Assembly: GCF_964355755.1 (NCBI RefSeq)
Contig: NC_092671.1
Location: 27,094,070-27,158,069 of the forward strand
From: Antedon mediterranea
Lineage: Eukaryota; Echinodermata; Crinoidea; Comatulida; Antedonidae
Length of the DNA: 64,000 bases
Direction of reading: 5' to 3'
Shown: positions 33,057 through 45,684 of the stretch, piece by piece
Layout: each line of letters begins with the position of its first letter
Numbering within the stretch: position 1 is the first letter of the stretch
Position numbers and translations under genes: made by a program
The notes under the pieces: model-generated
The model's input: the letters and a program-made list of their open reading frames with translations, nothing else
Told to the model about the DNA's origin: nothing
The model's database searches: none

Positions 33057-33165
33057 AATTCTTATTGGTCGTGAGAAAGATCCTGATAATAGTGAAGTTG
33101 CGAAACTCATTTCTGAATCTTTATCTCAGAGTAAAGTACAACAGGAACATTCACCTGTAGAACAG
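33057..33165 (+). CDS. PPP1R9: Neurabin exon completing PDZ domain
   Basis: The 109-bp exon lies between acceptor TTTAAAG and donor CAG|GTAGGT. It reads ILIGREKDPDNSEVAKLI, SESLSQSKVQQEHSPVEQ. The first part is the last PDZ strand plus the GREK...VAKLISxSL helix that follows it in neurabins. The exon ends in phase 0. The coiled-coil exons expected next were not found within the remaining 31 kb, so the next intron is either very long or its exons are short and were missed. Confidence 0.93.
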
Positions 33166-33949
33166 GTAGGTGCTAAATGAGAATGTTATTCAGTGGCTAT
33201 GAGTGCTCAACGGCTATGAGCGCTTACTGGTTAAACCCAGGGGCAGAGCATGAGCAGTCTCAGTGCAACTGCCCAATTTCAGCAAATTGTATAAGAATAT
33301 ATGATGTGATAAATCGATAACATAATGCAAAAATGAAAGAGAAAAAAACCAAAAGAGCAATGCTCGTTTTTATGTTTATCCTTCTGAACAATGACAATAA
33401 AAACATGACAATGACAGGACAATACATACACAAATAAGACAAATTACTTACACAAAGCAAATATAGGCTGAGCGTTGGAGGGGCCCCTTAGGAGTGCCGA
33501 ACCAGGGGCCGCTGCGTTGCACGCTTCTGATGTTATTATTGGAAAAATGTTCATTTTCAGTAATCTACTGTATAACCAAATGTAGAGAAGTAGCAATCAT
33601 CCAACAGCGATCAAAGGTACCCATATCAGGATTGATACATTGAGACAATATAACACAATTATAGATATACAGCATAAGAATAACATTTTACTGTAATAAT
33701 TAAAAATAACATTATTTTTATTAACAAAAACAATACATGGAAAAAAAAATATCAAACAGAATTGAATTTTCCACTGTCTGATGAGTAAATGAAGACCACC
33801 TGAGATTAAAAAAAAAGCGAAAAAAAAAAGCAAATTTACCATACAATATAGAATTGTGATGCATTTATAATAAGAATAACCTTAGTTCATGAAATTTTGG
33901 CCAATCCTACCAAGTCATCTAGACCTAAAACAAACTTTTCTTCTGTAGC
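33166..33949. other. Presumed neurabin intron sequence
   Basis: AT-rich, with GAGTGCTCAACGGCTATGAG (two GGCTATGAG copies) near 33195-33222. No exon or element boundary is recognised. Confidence 0.4.
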
Positions 33950-35410
33950 TAGGCTCGCACTGGCCGATCGCCAAGTCGCCATGGGCGAAAACGTTTCTAG
34001 ATTGGCGAAAAATAAAACGGCTACTTTAGCCATTTTGGCGATGACATATGATAAAATAGATAATTAAATAATCATTTTGGCGAAAGCATAAAGTCCAACT
34101 AAAAGGTCCATTTGTCGATCTCCAAGCATTTATTTTGTTCGTTATCACGTTGTTTACTTCAAGCTCCATTTTTCGTAAACTTGTTTCGTTTTACCAGGCG
34201 TCTCTTTGTTATTTCAAAAAGATGGATAGCAGAGGTAGACTGCACAGAGAGACAGACGTTACACGACACATGGATGATGAAGTCTACCCAAACTATCACG
34301 TGTTGTGCGCTGCACAAACGATCGACTACGTAGCCGACGGTCGGCTAATTACCGGGATTGTCTATTTTTCCGATAGAGGTGTACTTTTCAGATTAAAAAG
34401 AAACATTATAGTATCTTCGATGGATGACGTCTTAATCTTATCGAAATCAAAAATGTATGCGTTATGCATTTTAGAGTCTTCCAATTTAATGTAGTTTCAT
34501 ATTTTAGCCTTAATAAACTTCCCTCGTGCGTCAGTAGTGTAAACAAAACAACATGCGGGAAATGGTAGAGGGGATTTAGCTAATTAAACACACACGTGCA
34601 TCTGAGCGGGGCCGGCCGCCGGCTTCTGTGTTGTTGTGTAAATAAATAATAATCGGATACGTTTCTCGCCCTGACAGAAACGCTTCGGCGCAGCCTTGAG
34701 GGATGGAAAGACGTGTACTCTGTGCTTTGGCCTATATTATCTTACTTTTAACAACGATACGAGTGTTCGTTTGCTAGGAATTTTCCTCAATATTTTTAGC
34801 ATACGATATACCGTTGCGTTGTTGTACATAATTTTGTAGGCCTAGGCCGGCGGTTCTGCACTTTCGCACCTCTTGAGCATACCCAATTTAAAAACATTAA
34901 CCCGCTGCGCGGCGGTGATTCTGAGTGATTCTAGGACACGATTTTCGCCTGGTACGCCATGGAAGCCGTCACACGTACACACAAACATAACCAGCCAAGC
35001 GTAAAAAACAAAAGTAACATAGCGTTCAGGGGATTTCAGAAAACTGTAAAATGTTTCTTATTAAATTGATAACTGTATAGATGCTGTATGATTAAAAACA
35101 ATTTGAACAATTGTTTTGATCATGTAAAAAAAATACAAAAAAAAATATTTTTTTTAATCATACAGTGATTTAGGCATGGTTCTTTATCTCAATGCCTTAC
35201 AAAAATGTTCAGGGAACAGTGTATAGACCTGTTGACATAGATAAATTGACTAAAATGTTTTTACCACTATATTTCAAAAATTTAAAATTTTGGCTATAAA
35301 CCGATTCATTTGGCTAAATGAAAAAATTTGACTTTAGCCATTTTGGCTATAGATAAACTGATTTGACTAAAAAAAAATATTTTGACTTTCGCCAAATGGC
35401 TAAACAAAAT
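33950..35410. repeat. Unclassified repeat with repeated GGCGAAA/TTTGGCTA words
   Basis: The left edge starts AGGCTCGCACTGGCCGATCG and then repeats GGCGAAAA / TTTGGCGA words. The right edge (35275-35405) repeats ATTTTGGCTA, TTTGGCTAAAT, TTTGACT. In between is a GC-richer core with one open frame (34222-34494). The edge similarity suggests a single mobile unit, but no clean inverted repeat or target duplication is seen. Confidence 0.4.
34222..34494 (+). CDS. Orphan ORF of 90 codons
   Basis: The frame from ATG 34222 to TAG 34492-34494 encodes MDSRGRLHRETDVTRHMDDE, a middle with YHVLCAAQTIDYVADGRLI, TGIVYFSDRGVLFRLKRN, and ends ILESSNLM. It has mixed codon use and a balanced charged/hydrophobic composition unlike the AT-rich surroundings. 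It is not recognised. There is no signal peptide or membrane segment in this form; a longer upstream start (34135) would add a hydrophobic stretch. It could be a retrotransposed or transposon-carried gene fragment, or chance. Confidence 0.3.
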   Translation: MDSRGRLHRETDVTRHMDDEVYPNYHVLCAAQTIDYVADGRLITGIVYFSDRGVLFRLKRNIIVSSMDDVLILSKSKMYALCILESSNLM

Positions 35411-37945
35411 GAAATGTTAGTGCTACCCCAGTGTAGTCCTCCCCCTTTTGTCCTTTTCATCCTTAACTATCCGCATTCTTGCACTTGCTTTCTCTATTTT
35501 GGAGGAAAATCCCCTGTAAAATTTCTTGACTTTTGCAGAAGTGAACACAACTACATAAAGTAAAAATATTGGCGAATTGGGCTTTTGTCAATGCGTAATT
35601 TGTATAATATTTTAATCATTTTTGACTATTATTTCGAGATGTAATAATTTACATTGGAGAAATAGGTAAATTAGTTGTATTTTCATCGTTTGAGTATTGT
35701 AGGTGTATTCATAACTTAGAATAAGGCTCTAAAAAATTAGGTTTACTTTTATTTGTTTAGGACAGAAACAAATTTCCTTTCAGAAACCAGTTCATGTCTG
35801 TGAACTTTTCTATAAAAATAAATCATTATCTAGCATGTGTGTGATTATAGTCATAAATGTCAACTCAAGTCTTCATTAAAAGATGAGTACTGTTAAAAAA
35901 AAAAACAATAGAAGCAAAACAAGTTATAGTTATGGAATGGTTGGAATTTTCCAATAGAATAAAAAAGCAATTTTATTATTTTCACCTTTTTGGCTATTGT
36001 CTGACAACTTTTAACACTCATGCCACTCATAAACACTTTACGTTTGCTGCTTTAAAAGTTTACCGTTTGTTTAAGGGTATAGAATTATTTCCATAGCGAG
36101 ACATCGACTGGCTTACAGAATACAGCCTTTTTTGTTGTTAATGTTTTTAATTATTATGCCAATAATCCTTTACTGTCATCTTGTCATGTGTATGCACGCA
36201 ACATGCAGACAATCCATTGACTCTCTAAAAGGTTAAGTAAAGGTCTTATATTGTTTCCCTGGCTTAAAGTAATCGATTTCATATTGTACTAGAAAATTAA
36301 TTTTCTTAAAACCTTTTACAGGAACCAGATTTATTAATTTTTCGTATGCATCCAACAGCAAACTAACTGTTCAATTACAGGAGTTGCATTTATAAACTAA
36401 AGTTTGCTTCTTACTTGACCGCTATATAAGGATGGTGCCATTAGGCCAATGGTACATCAATATTGTTGTTTGGTCAACTCACTCATTGTGTCTTCATCCT
36501 TGTGTTGCATCTAGTCAGAAAAAAGCTTGTTTCATTTGAACCCTGGCACTTGGTCAGGATTGATAGCTAGTAATAGACATAAACTTAGTTAATATCACAT
36601 TTAGTTTGTTTTAATAGTGCCTCAGAATGTTGCCAGTATTATATTGTTATTTAGAATTAAATGAATTAGCAGCTGTTTTTCCCCCAAACTTTTGTTGAAG
36701 ATAGAACTTTTACCTAGGTGATGTTTTCATTTTAATATTTCTTAGAACTATTTAAGTTTATAAAAAAAAGAAACTAATACTACTATGTTTTTAAATTACA
36801 TTACCTAAACATAACATAGCATATACATATTCATTTTCTGTTTCTTAAATTAAGATACAACATTATTTTTCTAATCTAACTGTGTCTTGATGTTCAATCT
36901 TGATTAAATTTTGAATTTGAATTGATTGTTTTACATAAAACAAATTATAAGCACACGACAAGATTACTTTCATGTTCACAAAATTAGTACATGGATTCAA
37001 TGCTATATTTGATGGCGGTGATATCATACAGGTATTAAGGAGCTATAAAGTTGCGACGACCAACGATCTAACTAGGTCAGGGAAATCGATGTCGCATCAG
37101 TCATTGTCTGGACCTAGAAACCATCAAAACTGTCAAGGTGGGGAGCTAGTAAACATGTCCAAATATTGTACGTACAATACAATAAAGTAACATTATGTAT
37201 TTCGGTTGTCGAAAATCAAAAGTTCCATTTTAGCATTGTTATGATATCTATTCTGTACATTCTCCTGTTTTTAAACGTGCTCTGCCTTGTAGTCTGATGG
37301 TGTGTCGTGGAAATCCAAGGTCACTTTTAACAATTATACAACTATTCTGAATTAACCGGGGGCCGGTTTTGACACACAATAATCGCATCAAAATGTAATG
37401 CATTATAAAAATACAAGCTGTGCAAAAACTACAGTTATAGTTTTACAGTAGAGTCTGTCACGGTTAAATATCCCCATTTGGACACTGGATAAGGGCCACT
37501 TATTCAAAATTCACAAGAGAAATAAGATAAAATTTCCTATTGCTCGATTACCAATAGGTGACAAATCCATGCACACAGAACAAATATACACACAAAATAC
37601 TTTATAAACAAAGTCTTAGAAACTTTAGAGTACTCCTGACATCTTACCAAGCATCTTTACAACCAATACAACACAGATCAAGTTTGTTTACACTTGCATG
37701 CAATAGGATCTCACTGTCCAAAGCTTTCCAAAATGTCCAATCCACTGATGATAGAAGTTAATAAATAAAGTTTATTATACTTTATTGTAGAAGTTCAAAA
37801 TAAAACCAAAGGAATGATGTAAATTACGATTTTAATCTATCCCACAGTTTAACAAGTTGCCTACAGTTGGCGTTTTTGCAATGTGCGTTTTTAACAGTAT
37901 TTTCTACAGTATTTTAACATCATGGCCTATTAGTAGTATTTTTAA
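35411..37945. other. No gene recognised
   Basis: 2.5 kb of AT-rich sequence. No terminal repeats, open frame of interest, RNA gene or splice-compatible neurabin-like segment was seen. Confidence 0.4.
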
Positions 37946-39287
37946 CACGTTCACTGCCACGGCGTATTTATACGTCAACAATTGCGTGTCGCTACTTGCC
38001 AAGACGTAATACTACGTCAAAATCGTAGCACTTTTGTATTGTATGTAGAATCACTGGCAGTGGTGATTGGAACAGGAATTATCGCATGGCAGTTTATGAA
38101 TGATGTACGTAAATGATAATCTAAAAATAAATGTCATATGTTTGTTTGTGTTTATTCCCTCATGCATTGAATATGGTTGATACGATGGCGCCCTCACACT
38201 CAATATAATCATCTCAAACATGTCATAAATTGCGCTAATAGTAAATAAAAATAATAAAGGATGAAATGATTCAGTGTGGTTTACTGTTTTTATCTCTCGA
38301 TGATAGGGTGGGTCGGAGGATGGGGGTCAGATATTGACCCCAGCTTGTGACGTCATTGGAAATAAATACTATAATTACGCTATAATAATAATAATCATTT
38401 TTTATTTTAAAATAACACAAAATGGCATGTAATACACAGCCGGTCATTTCTCATCTCTTTGGATTACCGGTACACATTTTATTTACTCGTGATATGCTTT
38501 GAAGCAGTTGACTACACAGAGGGAGGGTCTTTGAGGGCAGACAGGACAGTAGTAGCGTGTTTCTTTTCTAACCTGTGCATTTGCGCAGACAACGCATCTT
38601 TTGGCACGATTGGCTTTCTTTTCCGAAGCTGGCAGCACATCAAGGTAATGAAATGCAGCAGCACCACGGCGAGCAGCAGCTACTGGAAATGCATTCCTTC
38701 CGCGCCCGACTGCTCGTCCGCGCCCTCCTCTCATTCTTGGGCCACGCCCGCGGGGTACAGGTCTACCACGCATCACCACTGCTGGGCCTACGTCTGTGTC
38801 ATCCGAAGAAGTGATACTATGATCACTATCTGCATAATCACTACTCATGTCATCTTCACTATATTCATCAATTGATCGCATATCAGAATCTGTATCTACA
38901 TCATCTTCATCGTCTGCCATAAGTATAGCTATAGCTTGGTCAGCACTAATGTTTCCCGCCATTGTGAACAGCAATGTGGGCAGTGATGTACCGCATGCAC
39001 GTGGACAATGACGTATGAGCGTGGACAATGACGTATATGAACAGTTTGACCGATTTTAGCGCGGAAAATCCCCGACGTATATTTACGTTCCTGGCAAAGT
39101 CAATAAAATTGTTGGACCATTGCCAGTGACGTATTTATACGTCTCAACGGTTTTTCCCGCCATCGTATTTTGAATGACATCATGATAGTCTGTGACCAGA
39201 TGTTACACTTTCAAACTGTAATTTAATATGTAAACGGGACTTGGCACTGGGACAGAAATGACGGAAAATGCCTTGGCAGTCAATGTG
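37946..39287. mobile_element. Non-autonomous piggyBac element
   Basis: The 1342-bp element is flanked by TTAA on both sides (37942-37945 and 39288-39291). It has ends CACGTTCACTGCCA and TGGCAGTCAATGTG. Subterminal CGTATTTATACGTC words occur near both ends (about 37963 and 39128). The TTAA target, the ends and the internal Cys-rich ORF all fit piggyBac. The catalytic part of the transposase is missing, so movement would need a transposase from elsewhere. Confidence 0.88.
38483..38962 (-). CDS. piggyBac transposase remnant: N-terminus joined to Cys-rich C-terminus
   Basis: A 159-codon frame with start chosen at 38962 (MAGNISADQA); an upstream in-frame ATG at 39028 would extend it by 22 residues. 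Order of parts: short N-terminus, very acidic Asp/Ser stretch (DDEDDVDTDSDM ... SSDDTD) at about residues 18-60, Arg/Gly-rich linker (RGRPVPRGRGPRMRGGRGR), short segment with FHYLDVLPASEKK, then a Cys-rich domain RCVVC, KETRYYCPVCP, LCVVNCFKAYHE at the very C-terminus. The last is the cross-brace zinc domain of piggyBac transposases, which binds terminal DNA. The several-hundred-residue DDD catalytic core is absent, with the junction in frame. Confidence 0.85.
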   Translation of the reverse strand: MAGNISADQAIAILMADDEDDVDTDSDMRSIDEYSEDDMSSDYADSDHSITSSDDTDVGPAVVMRGRPVPRGRGPRMRGGRGRAVGRGRNAFPVAAARRGAAAFHYLDVLPASEKKANRAKRCVVCANAQVRKETRYYCPVCPQRPSLCVVNCFKAYHE

Positions 39288-39291
39288 TTAA

Positions 39292-40513
39292 ATATATCGC
39301 TTAGTGTCCTTTTCAGATGTTTGAGCATTTTGCAATCCATTTGATCTATGAACAGAGTTGCCACCTTTATCCCTGGCAATTTACCTAATTGAGAATAATG
39401 TAATAATACAATTTTTGAAGAACTTTTTAATGTACAAACACTTTTACAGTACAAATAGTATTTTTTTTTTGTTATTCTTCTTTCAAATACATGATGTTGT
39501 TTAATATCGGGTTGATTTCTTATTACCTAGAATTGGTTAGTACATGTGTAGAACAAATTACTACATTGCTGACAATACTTTACAAAATAGGTCAACCAAT
39601 TAGATGCAGATATGACAAATGATAGTTTACTTGCATTGACTATGCATGATTGTACAATGCAAACATTTGAGTGGGAATTACTTGAATTCAAATGCGTTAT
39701 GCGAGGCAGTAACGTTAGTGAAGAATTTACACATGAGTGGTATGTCAAAGCGTATGCACACGCAAATTTAATGTACCCGAACTTAATAATATGAAACATA
39801 TGTATAATACATTACAATTAACCAGTGAAATATAGATGTCATCTTAATTTTGACATTTATATTCCCATGATATATCTTTCCTGATGATGAAGTTATGGAG
39901 AAATATGAGATTGTTTGAACTTTGAGAAACTATATTCAGTGAAAAGTTGTGGACATATAATAATAATTTATAGTAAGGATAAAGTTAGTTTCAGAAAATA
40001 TTGCACATTTATATCGGAGTTGCTGTAGGTCATTTATTGTCCGCCCGTTTCCCATAATTCAAATATTAGGTTGCCAAAATAATCACGTTAAATAAAAAAT
40101 GTACAACATTTGATAAAAAAACTGGTCCAACATTGCTTCACCCCTAGTGGGGGATTGAACAATTTGCTTGAGTCCATCAGAGCATAAAGGTCCAACATTA
40201 GTTCTATTAAAGTCTCCTATTAACATGATTGTGGCTTATGGGTCCTAATATAGTCAATGCCCATTGTGAGGCGTTCTATCAGCATCTCTCGTTGGTTGTT
40301 TTCAGCGATATATACCCCGGCGAGAGCAATGTATGGCGTTGCTCTGGGGAACTTTGAATGTCTTACAGTATCAAAAGCCAAACTACTTCTAACTCAGGCC
40401 GTACAGTTATTTCATCAATAACTTCGGCATTAGGTTGATCCTTGACAAATATTAAAACACCACCGCCTTTTTTATGTTGCACTTATTAAATGCTAAGAAT
40501 AAGTTATATAACT
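39292..40513. other. No gene recognised
   Basis: AT-rich spacer. Segments at 40130-40470 (ACACCACCGCCTTTTTTATG, AGTCTCCTATTAACATGATT, CTCTCGTTGGTTGTTTTC) look, on the reverse strand, like a degraded LINE endonuclease region, but no continuous frame could be followed. Confidence 0.35.
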
Positions 40514-41689
40514 AGGTATCCCAATGTAAAATTTCAAATTAATGATGGTACTTTTTCTTTCAGTTAATCAAAAGGAACTTACTGAACATAAACTTTTGCA
40601 ATTTAAATGATTAAAATCGGATTATCCATTCAAAAGTTATCGTCGTTGAAGGTGCCAAAAATGAATGAAAAATGGCATTTTTTCTAATTATAATTGGAAC
40701 CATTTTTGAAGGGTTATAACTTTTATATTAATAACTTGAAAGTTCTAATTTTTGCTAAACCCATAGATACCACAGAGTTGTACAAGACTATTTTTTTTTT
40801 GGGGGGGGTCCTTGAAATTTTTTTTTGAGATATTGACCTCCAAAATTTGTCTTAGGGCTTTTTGCTCTCATTTTTTCCAAATGTCTCAAAAATGCCCAAA
40901 AAGTTCCTGTCTTTAAATGATCTGTAACTTTTGAACCAGTGTATGAATAGACTTCTTTTTTTTTTGCATTGCATAGAATGTAATACAGTATGTATTTTAG
41001 TAAGATTATTTATATTGCAAATTGCCTGACCGACGGTAATTTAGTAATAAGCTGAGAACTGAACCACCCTGCAAGGAAAATGGTCAATACTTTTATTTTC
41101 AATAGGGATTATTTTTTTAAGTGGTTGGTCTTGTTGGCCTCTTTGCACGACGACCACGCAAAGACAAATAAAACAATGTAGTTTGTCAAACAGAAATATA
41201 AATTAGCTTCAATTCAATACTAAATTCCCCAGATTTTGATAATGAGAAAGACTAACAATTTAATTTTTATCGGAAAAATTGACATTTGAGGCGGATGTAC
41301 CTAATAATAATAACCGATTTACATATCAAAATAAAGAGTATTTAAAGCCTGATAACATGCAACAAACATTACTCCACCACCTATTATGGTCGCCGAGCGA
41401 TCGTGTTTTGAAAATTGGTAGGTTTTTTCCGAAGTTATTTTTAGCGCACGGATTTCGGCTCGTCGGCTTTTGTACCTCCTTTTTAACTCGCGTTTTCTAT
41501 TAAAATATTTAATAAACATAGATTAAAAATATATATAAATAAACTCTTAAACAAGATCTTTCTAGACATTTTATTCACATGGCTACATAAGAAATAGTAT
41601 ACTTTTAACTTCAAAGACATGTCACTTTTTGAAATTTCACGAACATGTTAAAATCGCCTTAACGAAAATCCGCTTCATTGGGATACCTA
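40514..41689. mobile_element. TIR transposon with 8-bp target duplication
   Basis: The ends AGGTATCCCAATG and CATTGGGATACCT(A) are inverted. ATATAACT directly precedes 40514 (40506-40513) and directly follows 41689 (41690-41697). An 8-bp duplication fits hAT- or P-like superfamilies; the choice between them is open. The interior (1176 bp) has no transposase-like frame. Confidence 0.85.
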
Positions 41690-41697
41690 ATATAACT

Positions 41698-44600
41698 CAT
41701 TGCATTCGTGTAAAGGATATTTGGTAGAAATGCTGGACTACTTTTCCTAGGTTGACCATTATCTTGATTTATGTTTTAAGTTATATGAACAAGTGTTCTG
41801 TTGCATGTTTTTAGGCTTACTAAATAAAGATCTACTATTACCTTTTCTAATCGTTATTCGTGTAGTTATGGATCTACGTAACTTTCTTCCACCACGTTTT
41901 TTTCTTGGTTTACTTCTATGTTTTCTTTTGAAGTAGCTTGGCTTTTCACGCACACAAACACACACTTGTATAGCATTCCCATGCTTTGTTGATATGCAAA
42001 TTAGGTGACGCTCCCGTTGACGCTACCTTTTGCTGCGTAGAGTGATTCAAATTCAAAAACGAAAATTACACCAAAAAACAGCAAAAAGAATTAAAATCAA
42101 AAACATTACACAAGCGAAGACAACACTGGAAACAGGAGCGAAGACGAGATAACATCAAAAATGGTTTTTAAAAATGTCAAAAGAAGAAAAACAAGCAAAT
42201 TTAACAAACAAAATTTCAAGACGACAGCAGTGTGACCAACGCCTTTTTGACTCTTCAGACCTTACAAAAATAAATTAGGCCTAGATGATGAGCGTAAACT
42301 AAAATGGGAGTTTTTTGTGGTGTTTTAATTATTTGATACTGGGAAGCTACGGCAGGGTCATGATTGCCAAATGTATTTTCAGGTTTTCAATGTTAAAGAA
42401 CAGTAAGAATAGCGTCAGTGATCGATCTTTTCATAAATTAAATCAATTAATCAGATAATTGTCTGTGTAATAATTATGTTTAAAATTATTTTGAATTATA
42501 ATGCAATTCTGCAAGTAGTAAGAACAAATCAGTATATTTGAAGGTGACATTATATAAATAAATAAAGACCAACAAAAAAACAACTTTATGATGTAAACTT
42601 TCATGCATTGTCATGGATGTATACATAGTTCTATCTGAGACCTGATCAAAATGTTTTAAACGCAAGGCATTGGAATGCTGATCTTTGTTTCTGAACACCT
42701 TGGCTGTTATTGCCACGTATTATTGTATGCCTTTTGTAGATAACGCTACCTTAACGCAGTAAGTCTGAACAACCCTTATATTATATATTATTCTTGGGGA
42801 TAGGGGTCCTTAAATTTGTTTTCTGTCTATTGTAAAGTTTTCTATCAGCATGGTTGACCACCTAGTTCTCTGTTGATAAGTTTAAACATAGGTTGGTATT
42901 TTACAGTTTAAATACAAGCAACCCATATCATTCCTTGGTTACTAAATCAGATGTAAACAAGACATTTATCAGGACACCACACGTTTTCATCTTGGCAGGG
43001 TAAAAGGTCTCTACTCCATATGTCATGGTTGCAATGATGCATTGATTAGAAAACTTTGAATTACATGCACTGCTGACATTGCATATAGCCTCATCCATTA
43101 TATGAACTCCTTTGTGGCATCTTACCAGTGTTAATACAGTATTTTAAAATAATAATTTAAATACACAAAACACTACAGTATGTTGTACTTGATAAATGAT
43201 TTGGGACACTGTTTCTCGGTCAATTATATTTCTTTTTGTCATGTTCGTACCACATGTATTAGTATTTATACAAAGAGTTTTTATATACGGTAGATTGGCT
43301 AGAGGGCGAACTATATTATATCACAGTTTAAAAGGTGATTCTTCATGGTGTTGAGAACCATCTACAGTATGGTATTATATGAACTTTATCCCTAATTGCA
43401 ACACTTTAAAGATCCTTTCAGACCAAAATTGAAACATAGCCTTTCATAGCCTCTTTTGCATAAAAATACAGAAGCAGTAACTGTGACCTACTATGGCCTA
43501 AAAAAATGGATTCTTTACAAAATTAAAGCAACAGAAAAGTGATGTAACGAAAAAAACACTGTTTTCTAAACATTTTTTCCTTCCTTTTTTTGCAATGTTT
43601 TCATATTTTTTTCTTCAATTCCTCAGTTTTAATTAAACATACCTATACTGCTAAGCAAATCTGAGTGAAACTGCATTCAATAGTTATTAAAATAATATTT
43701 TTCAACCAGGCCTACTTCTGTTGGTTAAAGACACCTTCCCCACAATTTGTGATGTTTTGTAAAAATAATACATTATATTACTTTAAAAACATTAAACCAG
43801 GTCATTCCTTGTCTTAAATGTACGTTTTATGGTAAATTATGATAAAGAGTGAGAAACAATGCACTACCTAAGTAGCTCGCGGCGAATGACCTCTCGTGGA
43901 CGGTCTTTAGGTCTAGCCTAGGTAGGCTTAGTTTTGTAGGCCTAGCTGGTAAACATCGATAACGTACGAACATCGTACGCTAGCTATATACCTAGCCTGA
44001 CATTGTATAGTTGCTGCATTAAGTGTCTTTCTATTTTTGCCAGACTCCGTTTGATACAAATTGTGGAAAACCAGGTATTTTCGCTGAAAAGTCTTCCAAT
44101 TGTTTTGGCCTCACGATCGATCGAAAAATTGGTGAATTACAGAAGAAAAAAAAATATCAATCCGCACGCAATGCATTTTTGGGATTTATAGCGCGCTATA
44201 AATATTAGAATCGACTTATTTTTCACATTTTTAACAATTTAAAGACGAAAAAAGTTATTGCAATATTATTATTTTTACATTAAATATAGTTTGTGATATT
44301 AAATTAGATCTAAAAAACATAGGGACCATATATTTATTTGGAAGTTGGCATCTGAAAAATACTTAAAATATGTAGTGCATGACATGACAATTGTCAATAA
44401 ACAAATCCTAATCCTTCACCCCCAAAAAGCCTATAGATTCATTCTTATTATTTTTACCATTCTACTTCTTACAGAATAGCATTTTGAAAGAAGGTGTTAT
44501 CCTAAGTGCCTTCATAAAGTTTATCAAAGAAGGGCCTGTCTAAATAAAATAGAAGTTAAATCCATTTTTTCAATGAATGGCATTTTCTTTCCTTTTTGAA

Positions 44601-45237
44601 ATGGCTCCTCACAAAAAACTACAAAAGGAAGAGATTTAAATTCCAATGGATCAATTTTTATTGCAAGCCAGTCACAGTCCCTATTTGATGTTACCTCAGA
44701 AGGTCAGTGAACTGTTTGAACAACTCTCTGTGGACAATAATGATGCATTGCACAACTTCAGTTACCAACAAATTTGAAACTGGTCTTTTAATTAATTATT
44801 CTGCCATAATGCAGTTGTTCATTTAAAACAAACTACCAAAATAGGTTTTTAAAAATCCTGTTTTGTCGGTTTTTTTTTTATAGAAACCGGCCATTTCGAT
44901 GCATGAATTAGCCTCAATACACTTGATATTTGATATCCAATTTAATTGTTTTTGGATACTGAATAAAAAATAACTATTATAGAAATAATCGATGAAAGTA
45001 AAATAATCGTATTTTAATATTAATACTGGTTACGTCTTTGATAGTAATTTGATCGATTGACCGAATCAACTTTAATAACGCCTCGGGTGAACTGGAGCCT
45101 TGGGAAATGTACCATAGTGATATCTATGAAGTAATTAGAGTGACTATAAATAAAAGAACAATTATATTGTATTATCATATCATATAATAGTGTCATTAAA
45201 CCAAATCAAAATACAGCTCCCTTCTAATTAACCCTCT
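41698..45237. other. Gene-free interval with one repeat fragment
   Basis: Mostly AT-rich sequence without a supported gene. It contains the partial Harbinger-like copy at 42360-42775. Short open frames (for example 41759-41965 minus, Lys/Arg-rich) have no recognisable features. A splice-like open segment at 44475-44543 was considered and rejected. Confidence 0.4.
42360..42775. mobile_element. Partial Harbinger-like MITE
   Basis: ATGTATTTTCAGGTTTTCA, AAAGAACAGTAA and GCGTCAGTGA match, in opposite orientation, the interior of the element at 49880-50555 (GACGCCAACTTTACTGTTCT, CTGAACCTGAAAATACATTT). GCAAGGCATTGGAATGCTGA, CAATGCCTTGCGTTTAAAAC (49990) and TCATGCATTGTCATGG are also shared. The right end AGTAAGTCTGAACAACCC is recognisable, the left end is not. 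Confidence 0.65.
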
Positions 45238-45340
45238 GGGTCATTCCGTGTCAAATCAACCAATGGTGTATAGGTCACTTCACGAATCTGGATGACATTT
45301 TTTTAGGGTACCTCAATATATAGTATAGCAAAGTTTTTGC
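45238..45340. mobile_element. Isolated terminus of the GGGTCATTCC TIR family
   Basis: GGGTCATTCCGTGTCAAATC-AACCAATGG closely resembles the outer end of the element at 10087 (GGGTCATTCCATCTCAGATC-ACCCAATGA). No inverted mate was found nearby, so this is a truncated or diverged copy. Confidence 0.5.
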
Positions 45341-45684
45341 ATTTTAATTTACGTTTTTTATTTGGATTTATGCAATTTTTAAATTAAAATATAAAGTATT
45401 AATACCTAATGAACATTTATTCGACTGGTTCAATAAATTGGGGTTTTTAGTAGAAATTAAATAGAGAAGTACACATATTTTGAGGCCATTATAAGGTGGG
45501 ATTGACCATAGATACCAATTTACAGCTTTGTATCTAATTAGAGACCAAAGGCCACAGTTTGGATGGACCAAACCTGATTACATTATCCTCACTTTTCTGG
45601 GAGCAAGATAACCATTCTAACGTTTAATTTAAAGACCACTTTGCTAATGAAAATTTCAAAAGTACATAAAAGCTTGGCAATCTA

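Noticed and set aside
38459-38875. Plus-strand ORF of 138 codons and a second at 38575
   Set aside because: Shadows of the minus-strand piggyBac remnant, which has the recognisable Cys-rich domain.
41759-41965. Basic Arg/Lys-rich minus-strand ORF
   Set aside because: Low complexity, no homology recognised, AT-rich context; not supportable as a gene.
44475-44543. Open segment after a CTTACAG acceptor-like site (NSILKEGVILSAF...)
   Set aside because: Only about 22 codons to a stop, no donor, no similarity to the neurabin coiled coil; chance.
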